Positions 1-11,907 of a stretch of DNA of 64,000 nucleotides are shown piece after piece. How positions within the stretch are numbered: position 1 is the first letter of the stretch; each line of letters begins with the position of its first letter. The DNA comes from Paulownia fortunei (taxonomy: Eukaryota > Streptophyta > Magnoliopsida > Lamiales > Paulowniaceae): contig CM033119.1 of NCBI GenBank assembly GCA_019321725.1, forward strand, positions 3,621,865 through 3,685,864. The letters are read 5' to 3'. Both the position numbers and the translations under genes were made by a program. The notes below the pieces were generated by a model. That model had not been told where the DNA came from and searched no databases. It saw nothing but the letters and a program-made list of their open reading frames with translations.

Positions 1-214
1 AGCGATGCATAATATAACATTATGCTTTTTTTTATATATATAGTTTTTATTTGGAAAAGGAGAAAATTGTCAAGATTATAGCCGAATGAAAAAACTTTAC
101 ACAATAGCACCTTCAAATAGTCAGCCAAGTCAACCAAGTTAAGTGCGGTGCGGGTATATTTCACCCGCCCCGCAAATCCAAGATCCAACTAGAAGCCGTT
201 CACGGTTCACCAAC

Positions 215-220
215 TATAAA
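215..220 (+). promoter_or_regulatory. Candidate TATA box of the PPR gene
   Basis: TATAAA lies about 110 bases upstream of the chosen ATG at 325, a normal distance for a plant gene with a short leader. The rest of 1-324 holds no gene; it is AT-rich at its left end. This is a motif match only. Confidence 0.4.
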
Positions 221-324
221 CCCCTGCAAAGCCCTAATGCTAAAACTCCTCCTTTCAGAATCATCTACCCTAAATCAAGATTCAAGAACTGTTATAAACT
301 ACAAAGAGTGAATAGAAAGTGGGA

Positions 325-1743
325 ATGGGGAAAATTCCACCGGCTTTCAGAAGGGCAGCAGCACAATCCCCAGTATCCACTCTCCTCAAAGCCAACACGT
401 CTTCTGCTGTTCAAGAACAAATCCCATCACCAATTTCTAATTGGCCAAACCAGAAGAAATCTTCCAAGAAGAAGCCCATCAAAAACTATGATTCAACAAC
501 AAAAACAAACGTTCCATCAATTATTTTTGAGTCCCCAAATCTCTCAGACGCCAAATCCCTCTTCAACTCACTCATTTCCTCCTCCAACACCACCTCTTCA
601 GACCCCAGTTTCTATAACTCGATTCTACAGTCATTTTCGTCTGTTTCATCTCTCCAAGATTCAATCTTTTTCCTCAATCACATGATCAAGAAGCACCCTC
701 CTTTTTGCCCCAACCGTTTCACTTATCATATACTTCTTACGCAGTCTTGTTCATCACCTGATGAACAGTCCCTCTCCAATGTACACGGTGTCCTCAACCT
801 CATGACAAACAATGGTTTTCCACCCAATCAAGTGTCAACAGATGTTGCGGTGAGGACCCTTTGCGGTTGTGGCAGAGAAGAGCATGCTATTGAACTGGTG
901 AAGGAGCTTTCTGCCAAGAATTCGCAGCCTGATGCATTTACTTACAATTTCCTGGTGAGGCATTTAGTCAAGAACAGGTCTTTAAGTACTGTGAATTGCT
1001 TTATAAAGGATATGAAAGAGTTTGGTATAAAGCCAGACCTTGTCACATACACTATCATGATTGATAATGTTTGTAACTCCAAAAATTTAAGGGAGGCGAC
1101 ACGGTTATTGGGAGTATTGAGTGAGGAAGGATACAAGCCTGATTGCTATGTGTACAATACAATTATGAAGGGTTATTGTATGCTGAGTCAAGGCGGTGAT
1201 GTGTTGGGAGTGTATAAGAAAATGCAGGATGAAGGGGTCGAACCTGATCGTTATACTTATAATACTTTGATATTTGGATTGTCTAAATCGGGTAGGGTTA
1301 AGGAGGCGAAGAAGTTTTTAGGAGTTATGACTGACAAAGGTCATTTTCCAGATGCGGTTACTTATACTTCATTGATGAATGGTATGTGTAGGGAAGGAGA
1401 TGCATTGGGAGCATTGGGATTGTTGGAGGAGATGGAAGTGAAGGGGTGTAGTCCAAATTCATGTACATATAACACTTTGCTTCTCGGATTGTGTAAGGCC
1501 AGGCTGTTGGATAAGGGAGTTGAGTTGTATCAAGTGATGAAAAAAGGTGATATAAAGCTGGAAACAGGCTCCTATGGAACATTTTTAAGGGCGTTATGTA
1601 GGAAGGGCAGAGTTGCTGAAGCTTATGAAGTTTTTGATTATGCAGTTGAGAGCAAGAGCTTTCCAGATGTTGCCGCTTATTCGACTTTGGAAGGTACTCT
1701 GAGGTGGCTGTGGAAAGCTAGAGAACAAGGTCTTGTCGTATGA
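325..1743 (+). CDS. Pentatricopeptide repeat protein, P class (At2g17670-like)
   Basis: Single-exon gene of 472 residues. PPR proteins bind organellar RNA in a sequence-specific way and act in processing, stability or translation. Tandem 35-residue units of the P type run from about residue 203 to 460, recognisable by repeated cores such as TYNTLIFGLSKSG, TYTSLMNGMCREG and TYNTLLLGLCKA, each followed by a helix and a 'PD/PN' linker. No E or DYW editing extension follows. The first 40 residues are basic and Ser/Ala-rich (MGKIPPAFRRAA), which fits a mitochondrial or plastid transit peptide. The open frame extends six bases upstream only by using GTG, so the ATG at 325 is taken as the start. It looks intact. 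Length and N-terminus recall Arabidopsis At2g17670; the exact RNA target is unknown. Confidence 0.9.
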   Translation: MGKIPPAFRRAAAQSPVSTLLKANTSSAVQEQIPSPISNWPNQKKSSKKKPIKNYDSTTKTNVPSIIFESPNLSDAKSLFNSLISSSNTTSSDPSFYNSILQSFSSVSSLQDSIFFLNHMIKKHPPFCPNRFTYHILLTQSCSSPDEQSLSNVHGVLNLMTNNGFPPNQVSTDVAVRTLCGCGREEHAIELVKELSAKNSQPDAFTYNFLVRHLVKNRSLSTVNCFIKDMKEFGIKPDLVTYTIMIDNVCNSKNLREATRLLGVLSEEGYKPDCYVYNTIMKGYCMLSQGGDVLGVYKKMQDEGVEPDRYTYNTLIFGLSKSGRVKEAKKFLGVMTDKGHFPDAVTYTSLMNGMCREGDALGALGLLEEMEVKGCSPNSCTYNTLLLGLCKARLLDKGVELYQVMKKGDIKLETGSYGTFLRALCRKGRVAEAYEVFDYAVESKSFPDVAAYSTLEGTLRWLWKAREQGLVV

Positions 1744-4700
1744 CACGAATAGCTGGTACTTGTATTCCTTAGGCTTTTCAAAGTTAGTGGTATTGCTGCA
1801 TTAATGATAATTCTGCTTAAATAAATTTGCAATCCATCTAGTTATCACATTTGCCTGAATTTCAGAAAGTGGATCTAATGTTATCTAACATGGTCTTTGT
1901 AAGAATTTTTAATGGCCACAGAAGTAGTAGCAGTAAAAGTATAAGCAGATTATATTTTAGGAGTTATTTGCATGGAAAGAGGGTCATTTCTATATTCTTA
2001 TTTGATTTTCCTAAGTGGCATCACTTAGAATTTAGTAGGTCATATTGGACGAAGCAATCTAAGTTCTAAGACATTTTGGATTTGGTTTGTGCACATTTGG
2101 CAATGAAATACCACTGTTACTGAACGATTTACGTATTCTCTTTTTCATGCCCATATTTTATTCCTGCCGTTGAAGATAGCCTTCAATCACCAAGTTCTGT
2201 TTAGAAAGCTTTAACTGCTTTTAATGATATTATTGTGAATGTACATTTGAGGTTGGATTTTGTTGTTCAGAGTTGAATCAACAGGAAATTAGGGGAAAAA
2301 ATATTAGAAGTAATGTTCCATTTTTCTTTCTTGATTTGTCGAAATCCCAGTAAAATAAAGTCTGGATAAAAGCTGTGTGGGAAGTAGCTGGAAATGAAGA
2401 AACTTCAGTTTTAATTGATAGGATAGAGAGTGATTCTTTTTCTCCTGGAGAACATATTGGGGTAGCACCAAATAAAAGATGTTTATCTCATTAGTAGGAA
2501 ACAGCCTCATAAAATCATCAACAGTACACTACTTCAATAAAGTGTGTATATTTGTTTGTGTATATCATTATCTGATAAATAGTTACAGTGTTTCTGCAAT
2601 AAAGGGGAGGGGTATCGATGTATCTTTTAGGTTGGGGTTAGTCTATAATCTTCTTGCTTTAATAGGTTGATACCGTTGCACATGGCATTTATAATCCCAT
2701 ATCAAATTTAGGTACAGTTAATGATGTGGCCATTTGTTTCAATCTTTTAATAGAGCCTTGGTTTTGAGCACCTGTGACATCAATTATCAGAACAATGAAG
2801 TAAAGAATCAAAAAATTCACCATCGCAACTGCGAGAGTAGGGCTAACACTCAAGATTATGTAACACCAAAGATAAATGAAATACACCACACAACCACAAA
2901 ATTTCTTAGTTACCTGAAGAAACGAAATTGAGTTCTTAAATATTTGTTTTGTTTTTGTTTCACATAACCTAATTTCTTTTCTTTAGCCTGTATCTTTACT
3001 CACATGCCTTAGGAATGGGCCACTGAAAGATTCTTGGCTGATTACAGCGCACATTTTACACTTGAGGTTCATGTTGCGCTGGTTGGAATTCCTGACCTCA
3101 TTACCTGAAAACAAATTTATATTTCTTTAGCCAGATGAGCCCTCAGGTGGCCGTTCAGATATAGTTAAGAAGATGGTTGGATGACCTTTTGGTTGTCAGG
3201 TTGTTCTGCAGATGGTGATTGGTAGAGGAGGTAGGGCTTAGGAATGAAATCTCATGATGGCTGAATCTCTCCTTTACATGTTCTACAACATTTAAACTGT
3301 GGATAGTCATTTTACTTTTCCCAGGCTAAGGTTCATGCTCTTATTCATAGTATTTAGTCAAGAGATAACTCCATGATAACAGTACTGAGGCACTGATGAT
3401 TATTAAGAATCAAGATCAATTAAGTTTTGCAGTTTCATTCTTTACCCTTCCCTTGATGTTAAACCTTCAGTATTTAAGAGGGCACGAAGGGTAGGTGGAA
3501 ACATAACTACAAAAGTAGCTCCTTTTAGAGACTCCACCAAAATCAGTGGGGCATCCAAAATTGTTGTGTTGTGGTAAAAGTCAAATTAGGAGAAAACACA
3601 CCACTGCATGTAAGCTACCAGATTGAAGTGAACTGGATATGCTCTTTTAGTTGTAAGACTTAGATTCGTGCCAAGCACTATCTTTCATCCTAGTTTTCAT
3701 CAGTGTTTCTCTCAATAGGAACTGTAATGGAGAAGTTAAAGTACCTCTAAACATAGTGATTTGGATGTCAATGGCCCTTTTGGATTATAAGATTTCAACT
3801 GTTTTGTTAAAAAGTTATATATTCTTTAAGTTTCCACGTGCTGAGTAGCATCTTTCCAGCTGCTCTCACAAGTCAAGTTGAATAATTTGGTTTTGCATGA
3901 TGTTAGTTGAAGTGATTTGTTAGAGAGGCATGCTATATAGTTTCTGGATTTGATATCCAGATACCTAATTATGATGTCTCTGTAGTTATTTCTGTGACCT
4001 TTCATACAGTTATTTCTTGTGCTGGGTCATGCAGGTGGCTAGATTTTGCATTTTCTACTCAAGCCTCACAAATTGCGTCAAGAATTTGCATGCAAGAATT
4101 GCAGAAATTGCCCACAACTTACACATCAAAGTTCCAAATCCTGGTTCATTGTTCCCCACAAAACTGTGCTGAAGTTGCATTCTGTTAGCAAGAAGACGTG
4201 CATTGCCCAGTCTTCTGTGAGATGCTCCCTGCTTTTTATCTTGCCTAGGGTTCACATTTCAGCTTATGCCAAGTTGATTGAGATGATATACTTTTTATAC
4301 TGTGGAGGAAATGGAACGATATCAAGTCTTCCAGAATATGGAGGTGGCCTAACACAATTTTGTAACCGAGATGGCAGTTTTATCTGTTTCCATCATATGT
4401 CTAAAATTGGGGATAGATTCATTCAATGTGCCATCAACTAAAAGCATTGAAAGTCCAGCCATAGTTTCAGTCCTGTTGAAGGTAGTTTAAGAGTGAGCTT
4501 TTTATTCAAATGCATCATAAAATAGTGGCCTGATAACATACAAACTATTCAAGACTCTCTCTTTTTTTCAATTATGTCACCTTTCCCATTTTCTCTCGTG
4601 TTGCATATACAGAAACATCATATATTACATTTTGTGCAGCTCACGTGATTTGATGTCTAGGAAATTAATCGTTTTGTGCAATAAAGCCACTTGGCTCGCT

Positions 4701-6358
4701 GTTTTGTAATTCTAGCCTACCATAAGAATACTGTGATATTTGCCTTCCGGTCTGTTCTAGAAGTTGCCCGTATGAGCAGATAAAAGTTCTGCAACCTGCC
4801 CAGTTTTTCAGTGGCAAATGCCAGTGTTTTGCAGTTTATCTCTAATGGAGAAATGAGTTATTAATTCAGAATAATAATTTAGCACACACACACATACACA
4901 AAAAGAGAAAAATCTTTAAAGAAATTCTTTTATAGCTTCATTCTTGTGCTTTGTGGCAATACCAAGTAATCAGTTAAGTTCCAGAACTTCTCTTCTGCTG
5001 ATTTGCTGAATGATTCTAAAGGAACACCAATAGTAACTCCTAATGACCATCAATTCTTGTTCTTTATCCAGTCCCTGTGATTTGTAAGCATGATACATTT
5101 TTGTATTCGCTTCCTTGGTAAAAGATAAGATTCTATTCTTTCATCTGTCCAAAAATAAATGCCTCTGCCTATTTGCAACCTTACATTTGATCCATTCTGG
5201 ACCTCAAACACATGCCAATGTCTCCTATCCTCTGCGCATCAATCTTCTGAGCAGAGGCTTTCTGGGATTTATCATCTCCTCAGTAGTAACATCACAGTTC
5301 ACGCTGGAGGTAATGTTTTTGTCCTGAAAAATCAACATGTACATATATACATATAATTTATTGTTTCCCAATTTCCATTAATTTTCTGAATATTTTCCTT
5401 TATATACAGACATGAATCATAAAGTAAACCATTTTCTGCTCTCATGCTGCACATGCTACAACAGCCCACCGCCCAAGTCCATTCCGAATCTTTCATTTTT
5501 GGGTGCTATAATTCAGAATGCTTACAAGTACCAATTTCCAAGGAATGAGAGAGATTTAAATTAAATCTTATGGCATATATTCTAAGTGCTTCCTTGTCTA
5601 CCCAGCAGACAACCTATCTTGCCAACTCATTTTAATTTCATATTGGGATCTAATCTTATTCCTGCATTTCACCAACCTAGCTACCCCTATAGAATTTCTC
5701 ATTACAATATTGTATTTTCTATTAAGAAGTATAATTAGTTTACTGTCTTTTTTTTTATCTATTAGTCAAAATATCATATGTAACAACAATTAATACAATA
5801 TAATAGAAGATATAATATAATATTACAAATGAAAATGCTAACGGAGGTACTCCTCTCAAAAAAGTTATAAACTAGATCTATTCACCTAGCAATATATCTT
5901 TCTCCTTAAAAATTTATCCGGGTCGTCACGAATTTTATTAAGATGGATTATTATTTATATTGTTAATAATTAATATTAGGTGACCGGTTCTTTGCTCCAT
6001 AAGCAGCCATTAGTGTTCAAAGTCCTGTCTTCTTAACTCAAATATTAAACTCTTAGAATAATAAATGCCATTAAAATTGGTTGAATGAATCCCACTAATG
6101 ATTGGGGAGGCAGAGGGACAAGAAGAAATTCTAGTATAGTCTGTGGTCAATATTCAATGCATTTGCATGACTGCCACACAGTTGATTAACATTAAACGTT
6201 GTCTCTCTTGTTGCCATCAGCTTTAGATTAAAAGAAATATTTATGTATATCCAAGATTGCTGGTTTGATGCTGAAAATTGCAACAAAGTTATTAAAAAAG
6301 TGAAGGGCAGCCACATTACAATCACATGCAAAATCATTCCCCAGAGTGGTTGTCTCAC
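1744..6358. other. Intergenic region without a recognisable gene
   Basis: No frame longer than 131 codons and no recognisable protein family on either strand. Up to about 5.7 kb the composition is less AT-rich than the later intergenic DNA, so part may be a long or spliced 3' untranslated region of the PPR gene; this is inference. From 5.7 kb it becomes strongly AT-rich. From about 6060 it resembles the upstream DNA of the other DUF241 copies (a 'gattggggaggcagag' block near 6100, again near 10710). Confidence 0.5.
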
Positions 6359-6366
6359 TATAAATA
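6359..6366 (+). promoter_or_regulatory. TATA box of DUF241 copy 1
   Basis: TATAAATA preceded by 'cac', 79 bases upstream of the ATG. The same motif in the same context precedes copies 2 and 3, so it is conserved across the array. Confidence 0.7.
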
Positions 6367-6444
6367 GAATTATCAGATTATCATCATCTTCATCTCAGCA
6401 TTAAGCAGCTTTTAGCCTTACAATCCAGAAAGGGAAGCAAAAAA

Positions 6445-7332
6445 ATGGCAGTTTCACAAATTCACTTTAGGTCCATAAGCCTGCCTTCAAGGTTACACCC
6501 CATCAATTCCACAGGATTTGAAGCTGAGCTACAAAAGCTCAAATCTTGGCAGATTTCTTGTATTTCAAAGACTGTTCCAGTTAGCTCAGAGATCATTCAA
6601 TCTGGTCTCCTGGGGCTGGCTGAACTGTACAATTCTGTTGAGGAACTTACACAATCTCCAGCCACTCAACAATCACTTGTTCTTCAACATCATCAAGATG
6701 GAAAATCAATTGAAGACTCACTCGAGGGCTCGGTCCAGTTGCTGGATTCTTGCAACACCATTAGAGAATTGGTTCGGACGATCAGGGAAAATGTTCAGGC
6801 CCTTCAATCTGCACTGCGCCGCAAGGGTCTGGAATCCAGCATCCAGAATGACATAACTTCATACTTCTTCTTCAGAAAGAAGATGAACAAGTGCATAGCC
6901 AAGAGCCTCAAAACACTCAAGAGTTTGGAAAACAAGAATGGATCAAATCTTTCACTTAGTGGAGGTGAAAGTCTCATTAGTGTGTTAAGGGAAGTGACTG
7001 GCCTAACCATTGCCATCTTCAAGTGTACTTTGGTGTTCTTGTCTTGCCCGACCGCCAAGCCCGGTGGCTGGAATCTGGTTTCCAGGCTGATGCTCACAAA
7101 ATCTGTGGCTTCTGGCAGGGAACATAGTGTTATTAGTGAGGTGGGCTGTGTAGATTCTGCTCTACATACCCTTAGAAATAGTGATTCCAAGGTTCTTGAT
7201 ATGCAAATGGTGCAAAGGAGCCTACAAAATCTTGATGCTTGCATAGAAGGAATTGAGACAGGATTGGAAAGATTGTTTAGGCAATTGCTGCAAAGTAGAG
7301 TCACACTTCTTAACATTCTTACTGATCATTGA
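6445..7332 (+). CDS. DUF241 family protein, array copy 1
   Basis: Intronless, 295 residues. Family hallmarks are visible at both ends: HFRSISLPSRLHP near residue 8 and SRVTLLNILTDH at the C-terminus. The DUF241 (PF03087) region covers nearly the whole chain. The middle contains the conserved 'CNTIRELVRTIRENVQALQS' helix and the 'LRRKG' turn. No signal peptide; a short hydrophobic stretch (LTIAIFKCTLVFLSC) lies near residue 190. The biochemical role of the family is not established. ATG choice agrees with copy 2 and with the TATA box. Its last 80 codons and 3' flank are nearly identical to copy 2, whereas its first 200 codons are clearly more different. Confidence 0.9.
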   Translation: MAVSQIHFRSISLPSRLHPINSTGFEAELQKLKSWQISCISKTVPVSSEIIQSGLLGLAELYNSVEELTQSPATQQSLVLQHHQDGKSIEDSLEGSVQLLDSCNTIRELVRTIRENVQALQSALRRKGLESSIQNDITSYFFFRKKMNKCIAKSLKTLKSLENKNGSNLSLSGGESLISVLREVTGLTIAIFKCTLVFLSCPTAKPGGWNLVSRLMLTKSVASGREHSVISEVGCVDSALHTLRNSDSKVLDMQMVQRSLQNLDACIEGIETGLERLFRQLLQSRVTLLNILTDH

Positions 7333-9042
7333 CATAGAAAAAATCTATGATCAAGGTTTTTAGAACCAAATTTTTGTACTGTATCATATGTATTGAGAGA
7401 TATTCACATTGATACTATATTCACTCAATTTTTGTGCAAGTTTTTTTTTCCTTATTATTATTAATATGTTGGTGGCCTTTTTTAACAAAATAAATTATCA
7501 AATACATTTTTTTTCCTAACAGAATAACCCTATTACAAAAATTTGTTAATTGTACAATGTTGACAAGTTTAGTTGAAGTAAAAGAAGAACTTTCCGTTTA
7601 TAAATGCTATATGGTATGGCAGTCAAAAAAAAATTATTTGCATTACAATTGGAGTTGAGTGGATAATTATTGGGCATAATTAGCCAATTCCCATACCTAA
7701 GAGACTCAAATTATGACATTTACAAATGAAACCTTCTAACTAATCAAAATATTAAGAGTGATATAATAGACAATCAAACCAATTATTCGTTGTTGTTGTT
7801 TTTTTAAGAAAAGCATATTTATAAAAACAAATGTAGAAAGTTTTATAACCTTCAACTTATTGTTGATTTTCCTTTTTTGTAAAAGAAAAGCATCAGTTTG
7901 GAAGATATAAGAAATTACTCATTACCCAATAATATCTGCCCGAAATGGTGAATTCAGAGATCTTGAGTTTGAGTCTGTCTAAATATCCATTTATTTTGAT
8001 AATATTTTTTTTTTAAAATGTATATTTTTATACTATTTAACTAGGATCTTCTAAATCTTGATGTGATGAGTTATATAATTGATCATTTTTATTAAATATT
8101 AAAAAAGAAATAACTCATCTGAAATAATACACACTTCTTAAAACTTAAGAAACATGTTTATAGTTGAGTTTAAGAAAAAAATTAAAGTACTGAATTCAAC
8201 TTGGTGCATTATTCGAGAATCTGTGGTGTCAGTGCAATGCATAATGGCTGAATAGTTTAATTGGTAATCCATAAGAGAACCTAGTATTTGGACAATTTGG
8301 TACAAATACGGATAGTAAATTCTGATTAAGGAAGAATATTGTCATGTACGGCACATGGCACTGCCGATAAAAGATGCTTATGTTTAATCCTTTCCTGGGC
8401 AAGGCGGGTATTAGGACTGTAAATGGGTCGGGGCATGATTATATGGGACTTAATGGGAGATCACAAACATTCTCTACTTGGACAAGGCATGACTATGATT
8501 TTCTGGATTTATTTGTCCAAATGCTATACGATGCCTAGGGTCATCTATGATTGTACGGGTCCGGGTCTGGACAACTTCATGGAGTGGCCCAACCAAATAC
8601 CACGTTAGGTTAAAGTTACGTGGGTTTTAAATTGGGTTAAAAAGAGGTCCAACATAGTTTTTTTCGTACTCTTTATTTGTTTCAGTAGTTTGGGCCTCAT
8701 AAAAAGCATGCAAATCGAAATGCCCAACCCGAATTCACATCACTAGTTTATTAAGAAAAGGAGAAATATAAATAATTGTTTCTCATATATGTTAATAATA
8801 TTTTTAAATAGAAATTCTACTGTATTTTATATTGTATTGCACTAATTACTTGCATATATATTTTATGGACACAATTTTACGGAATTATTTCTCCTGCATT
8901 ATTATAAAAAAATTTAAATAAAAATTCAATTGTATTCTCTATTGTATTGTGTAATTGTTTACGTATACATTTTACTAGGAACAGTAATAAGTTCAGGTTC
9001 AATCCAAACACACCCCAAATCAGTCTCGCCTAAGAAGGGTTT

Positions 9043-9375
9043 TAACAATGTAACAAATTTTAGTGGGGAAATGAATTTTTCATTTCAGACCAAAACTCAA
9101 CCCAGACCAGACATATTTAATTTTTTTATCTTTAAAAAAATTAATTACATATATTAATATAATTTTTTTAAAAAAAATACATTTTTTAGAAAAGTTTAAT
9201 AGTATGAGTTTTAAAAAAATAAATTTTTAATATTATATGATAAAACGAGTTAACAAATATAACGAGTCTATTCATTGAGTTTGATTTTAGGACGATTTTG
9301 GTCTAAATCTTCAAAACATTAAAAGATCGAGTTTCGAGGCCAGACAAAACTGACTCAAACCTAATTACATTGTTA
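9043..9375. mobile_element. MITE-like insertion with 11-bp terminal inverted repeats
   Basis: Begins TAACAATGTAA and ends with its exact reverse complement TTACATTGTTA. It is flanked on both sides by TTT, a possible 3-bp target duplication. It is AT-rich without a coding frame and has no counterpart in the second copy of the duplicated unit, so it probably inserted after duplication. Its interior resembles 62.2-62.55 kb. Superfamily not assigned. Confidence 0.5.
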
Positions 9376-9949
9376 TTTCTACATTTACGGACATAATTTA
9401 CATATATCAACATTTACAGACATAATTTACATATATGAATAATTAATACAATTCAATAGAATTTATAATACAATATTGTCTGTGATAAAATTTTCCTTGA
9501 GCAACATATGAAATTGTCCAAGGTCCAAATTTACTCAAGTAGAGTAAGCTATAATTGTCCCCAGGACGAATAGAGAAGCAAACAAGTAATTATTTTCTTT
9601 TTTGTGGTGAAGTCTTGATGAGCCAAGTGTCATGATTATCAAAGGAATTGAAGAAGGAGTCAAGCCTCGGGAGTTATTGGATCACCTAAATTGGTTCCAC
9701 AAGATTTTAATTCTTAAAGACAAAATGACGTCGTTGCGTGAAAGCGTAGGCATCATACAGAGAACCACGTAAAGACGACACGTGCCAAGCATGGGCCAAC
9801 CCACTCACATTTCCTAATGAATGGGGGTTGTTGTAACTGGGCTTTATTTGGCGGATCATAAGTCCTGACGGTGGTTCAGGTGATGTATGGAGGGTGATGT
9901 TTTGGTTAAGAATTAGGCATTATAACTAATATTTTTGGGAAACGGATGG

Positions 9950-10087
9950 GATTACAAATCCATGATCGAATCAATTTAATTACTATTAAATAATTATTTT
10001 TGTAATTTAAAAATGATAAGATCATTTTTTTATTTAATTATTTTTTTTCTCTAAAAAAATTAAAATCTTAAATTTGATATTTTATTT

Positions 10088-10120
<33 letters not shown>

Positions 10121-10340
10121 TTGAATTTTGAATTTTATTAGATTTTTTTAATTATTTTTTTATTTTTTATTAAATAATAATTAATCTATTATATTACTAT
10201 TTTACATAATATAATACAAAAATATATAATTATTTTTTATTTGACCAATTGGACCGACGATTGAACGATCTGATCGATTGAATTGTTAACTGAAAGTAAA
10301 ATCGATTTAATCAATAATCTGATTATAAAAACACTTATTA
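9950..10340. repeat. AT-rich dispersed repeat with 'gaccaattggaccg / gattgaacgatc' ends
   Basis: Related sequence occurs at about 14810-15210 and about 17440-17835. The shared core reads like 'ttattatattattattttacataatataata' with flanking tracts rich in 'caattgaaccg'-like words in inverted orientation, a common layout for plant MITEs. Ends are approximate. The third copy lies outside the duplicated unit, pointing to a mobile family. Confidence 0.4.
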
Positions 10341-10927
10341 CAACTATCAATAACTTTAGTTGAGCAGTAATAGTGTGGATGGTAAAAAAATACTAATAAT
10401 TATACAATTCAATTAAAAAAATTTGAGAGATATATTACACTAAATTCATCCAATAATTACACAATTATTTTGGTACTGAAACTTGTACTGAAATACAGAA
10501 AGGATGATCATCAGTTAGTATAAATATAATCTTTCTCAAAGCTAATAGATACTGTGATCAATAATTTCAATTTGACATGTATAAAAGCAATGTTTTCTTT
10601 TTCCTTGTTGGTTAAATATAGTTTGTGTCACTTGCTAGCATATTATGTGTTCAACTTTGCAATTATAAAATGGATACCTATGCTATTGGTTGAGTGAATG
10701 CCACCAATGATTGGGGAGGCAGAGAGACAAGTAGCACTTCTTCTATTATTGTCTGTGCTCACTATTCTACATTGGATGATTGTTCCTACTGTTGCCACTT
10801 GCAATGTGATCAACTTAAATTATACTATCAAAAACTGCCTGTTTGATGGGGAAGAAAGCAACAAACTTAATTAAAAAAGTTGAGGGTGCCCACATGCAAG
10901 ATCAATTCCAGAGGCAGATCATGTCAC

Positions 10928-10935
10928 TATAAATA
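10928..10935 (+). promoter_or_regulatory. TATA box of DUF241 copy 2
   Basis: TATAAATA in the same context as copy 3 (catgtcacTATAAATAaactc), 88 bases upstream of the most likely transcription region and 95 upstream of the ATG. Confidence 0.7.
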
Positions 10936-11022
10936 AACTCACCAAATTCTCACTTTTTCATCTCAAAACTTCATCAGCTTTCATCAATTAGCCTTGGAAA
11001 CCAAAAATACTTGAATCCAAAA

Positions 11023-11907
11023 ATGGCAACCCCACAAACCCATTTTAGGTCCATTAGCTTGCCTTCAAGAATACATCCCATCAATCCCACAAATTTTGAA
11101 GCCGAGCTACAAAAGCTCGAATCTTGTCAGATTTCTAGTCTTCCAAAGACAGTTCCCATTAGCTCTGAAGCCATTCAATCTGGTCTTTTGGGGCTTGCAG
11201 AATTGTACAATTCTGTTCAGGGACCGGCACAATCTCCAGCCAATGTTCTTCAACACCATCAAGATGATGCAAAAGCAATGGAAGAATCACTTTCGGGCTC
11301 GGTAGAGTTGCTGGATGCTTGCAGCACCATCAGAGAACTATTTCAAATGATCAAGGAAAATGTTCAGGCCCTTCAATCAGCACTGCGCCGCAAGGGCCTG
11401 GATTCCAGCATTCAAAACGATATAGCTACATATTTCTGCTTCAGAAAGAGAATGAACAAATGCACAACCAAAACCGTCAAAACACTCAAGAATTTGGAGC
11501 ACATGAGGAATAATGGATCAAATCTTTCAGCAAATGCAGATGGCAGTTTCACAAGTGTGTTCAGAGAATTGACAGGAGTTACCATTGCCATTGTCAAGAG
11601 TATTCTGGTGTTCTTGGCATGGCCAATATCCGGGCCCGGGCGATGGAATCTGGTTTCCAGGCTGATGATCACAAAATCTGTGGCTTCTGGCAGGGATCAT
11701 AGTGTTATTAGTGAGGTGGGCTGTGTAGATTCTGCTCTACATACCCTTAGAAATAGTGATTCCAAAGTTCTTGATATGCAAATCGTGCAAAGGAGCCTAC
11801 AAAATCTTGAAGGTTGCATAGAAGGAATTGAGACAGGATTGGAAAGATTGTTTAGGCAATTGCTGCAAAGTAGAGTCACACTTCTTAACATTCTTACTGA
11901 TCATTGA
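11023..11907 (+). CDS. DUF241 family protein, array copy 2 (hybrid gene)
   Basis: Intronless, 294 residues, open throughout. The ATG at 11023 (MATPQTHFRS) is chosen; an upstream in-frame extension would need TTG. It has the same N-terminal HFRSISLPSR and C-terminal SRVTLLNILTDH hallmarks as copy 1. The first ~205 residues follow copy 3 (for example DDAKAMEESLSGSVE and FQMIKENVQ), whereas from about residue 208 (WNLVSRLM onward) they follow copy 1 almost exactly (VISEVGCVDSALHTLRNSD). The switch falls at about 11640-11650. Upstream DNA follows copy 3 and downstream DNA follows copy 1, so this is best read as a fusion made by unequal crossover. Function unknown, as for the family. Confidence 0.9.
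   Translation: MATPQTHFRSISLPSRIHPINPTNFEAELQKLESCQISSLPKTVPISSEAIQSGLLGLAELYNSVQGPAQSPANVLQHHQDDAKAMEESLSGSVELLDACSTIRELFQMIKENVQALQSALRRKGLDSSIQNDIATYFCFRKRMNKCTTKTVKTLKNLEHMRNNGSNLSANADGSFTSVFRELTGVTIAIVKSILVFLAWPISGPGRWNLVSRLMITKSVASGRDHSVISEVGCVDSALHTLRNSDSKVLDMQIVQRSLQNLEGCIEGIETGLERLFRQLLQSRVTLLNILTDH

Larger units (their letters stand above)
7333..10927 (+). repeat. First intergenic unit of the tandem DUF241 duplication
   Basis: No gene. This stretch is the same unit as 11908-15862. Matching blocks in order: the 3' flank (7333-8100 with 11908-12670), 8110-8780 with 13550-14180, 9480-9900 with 14345-14760, and the copy 2 upstream region (10440-10927) with 15340-15862. Differences are mainly insertions: a MITE-like element and local duplications here (about 8.8-9.45 kb), a foldback element in the other unit. 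Two 29-base direct repeats sit at 9381-9438. Confidence 0.8.

Noticed and set aside
319..324. Two-codon upstream extension of the PPR frame
   Set aside because: It begins with GTG; the ATG at 325 is the normal plant start. The same applies to TTG extensions at 11011 and 15929.
3994..4441. Overlapping frames of 64-131 codons downstream of the PPR gene
   Set aside because: No recognisable family, no start context, and composition like noncoding transcript sequence.
6804..7316. 170-codon open frame on the minus strand
   Set aside because: It is the antisense of the conserved DUF241 coding sequence and recurs in the other copies only because they are homologous.
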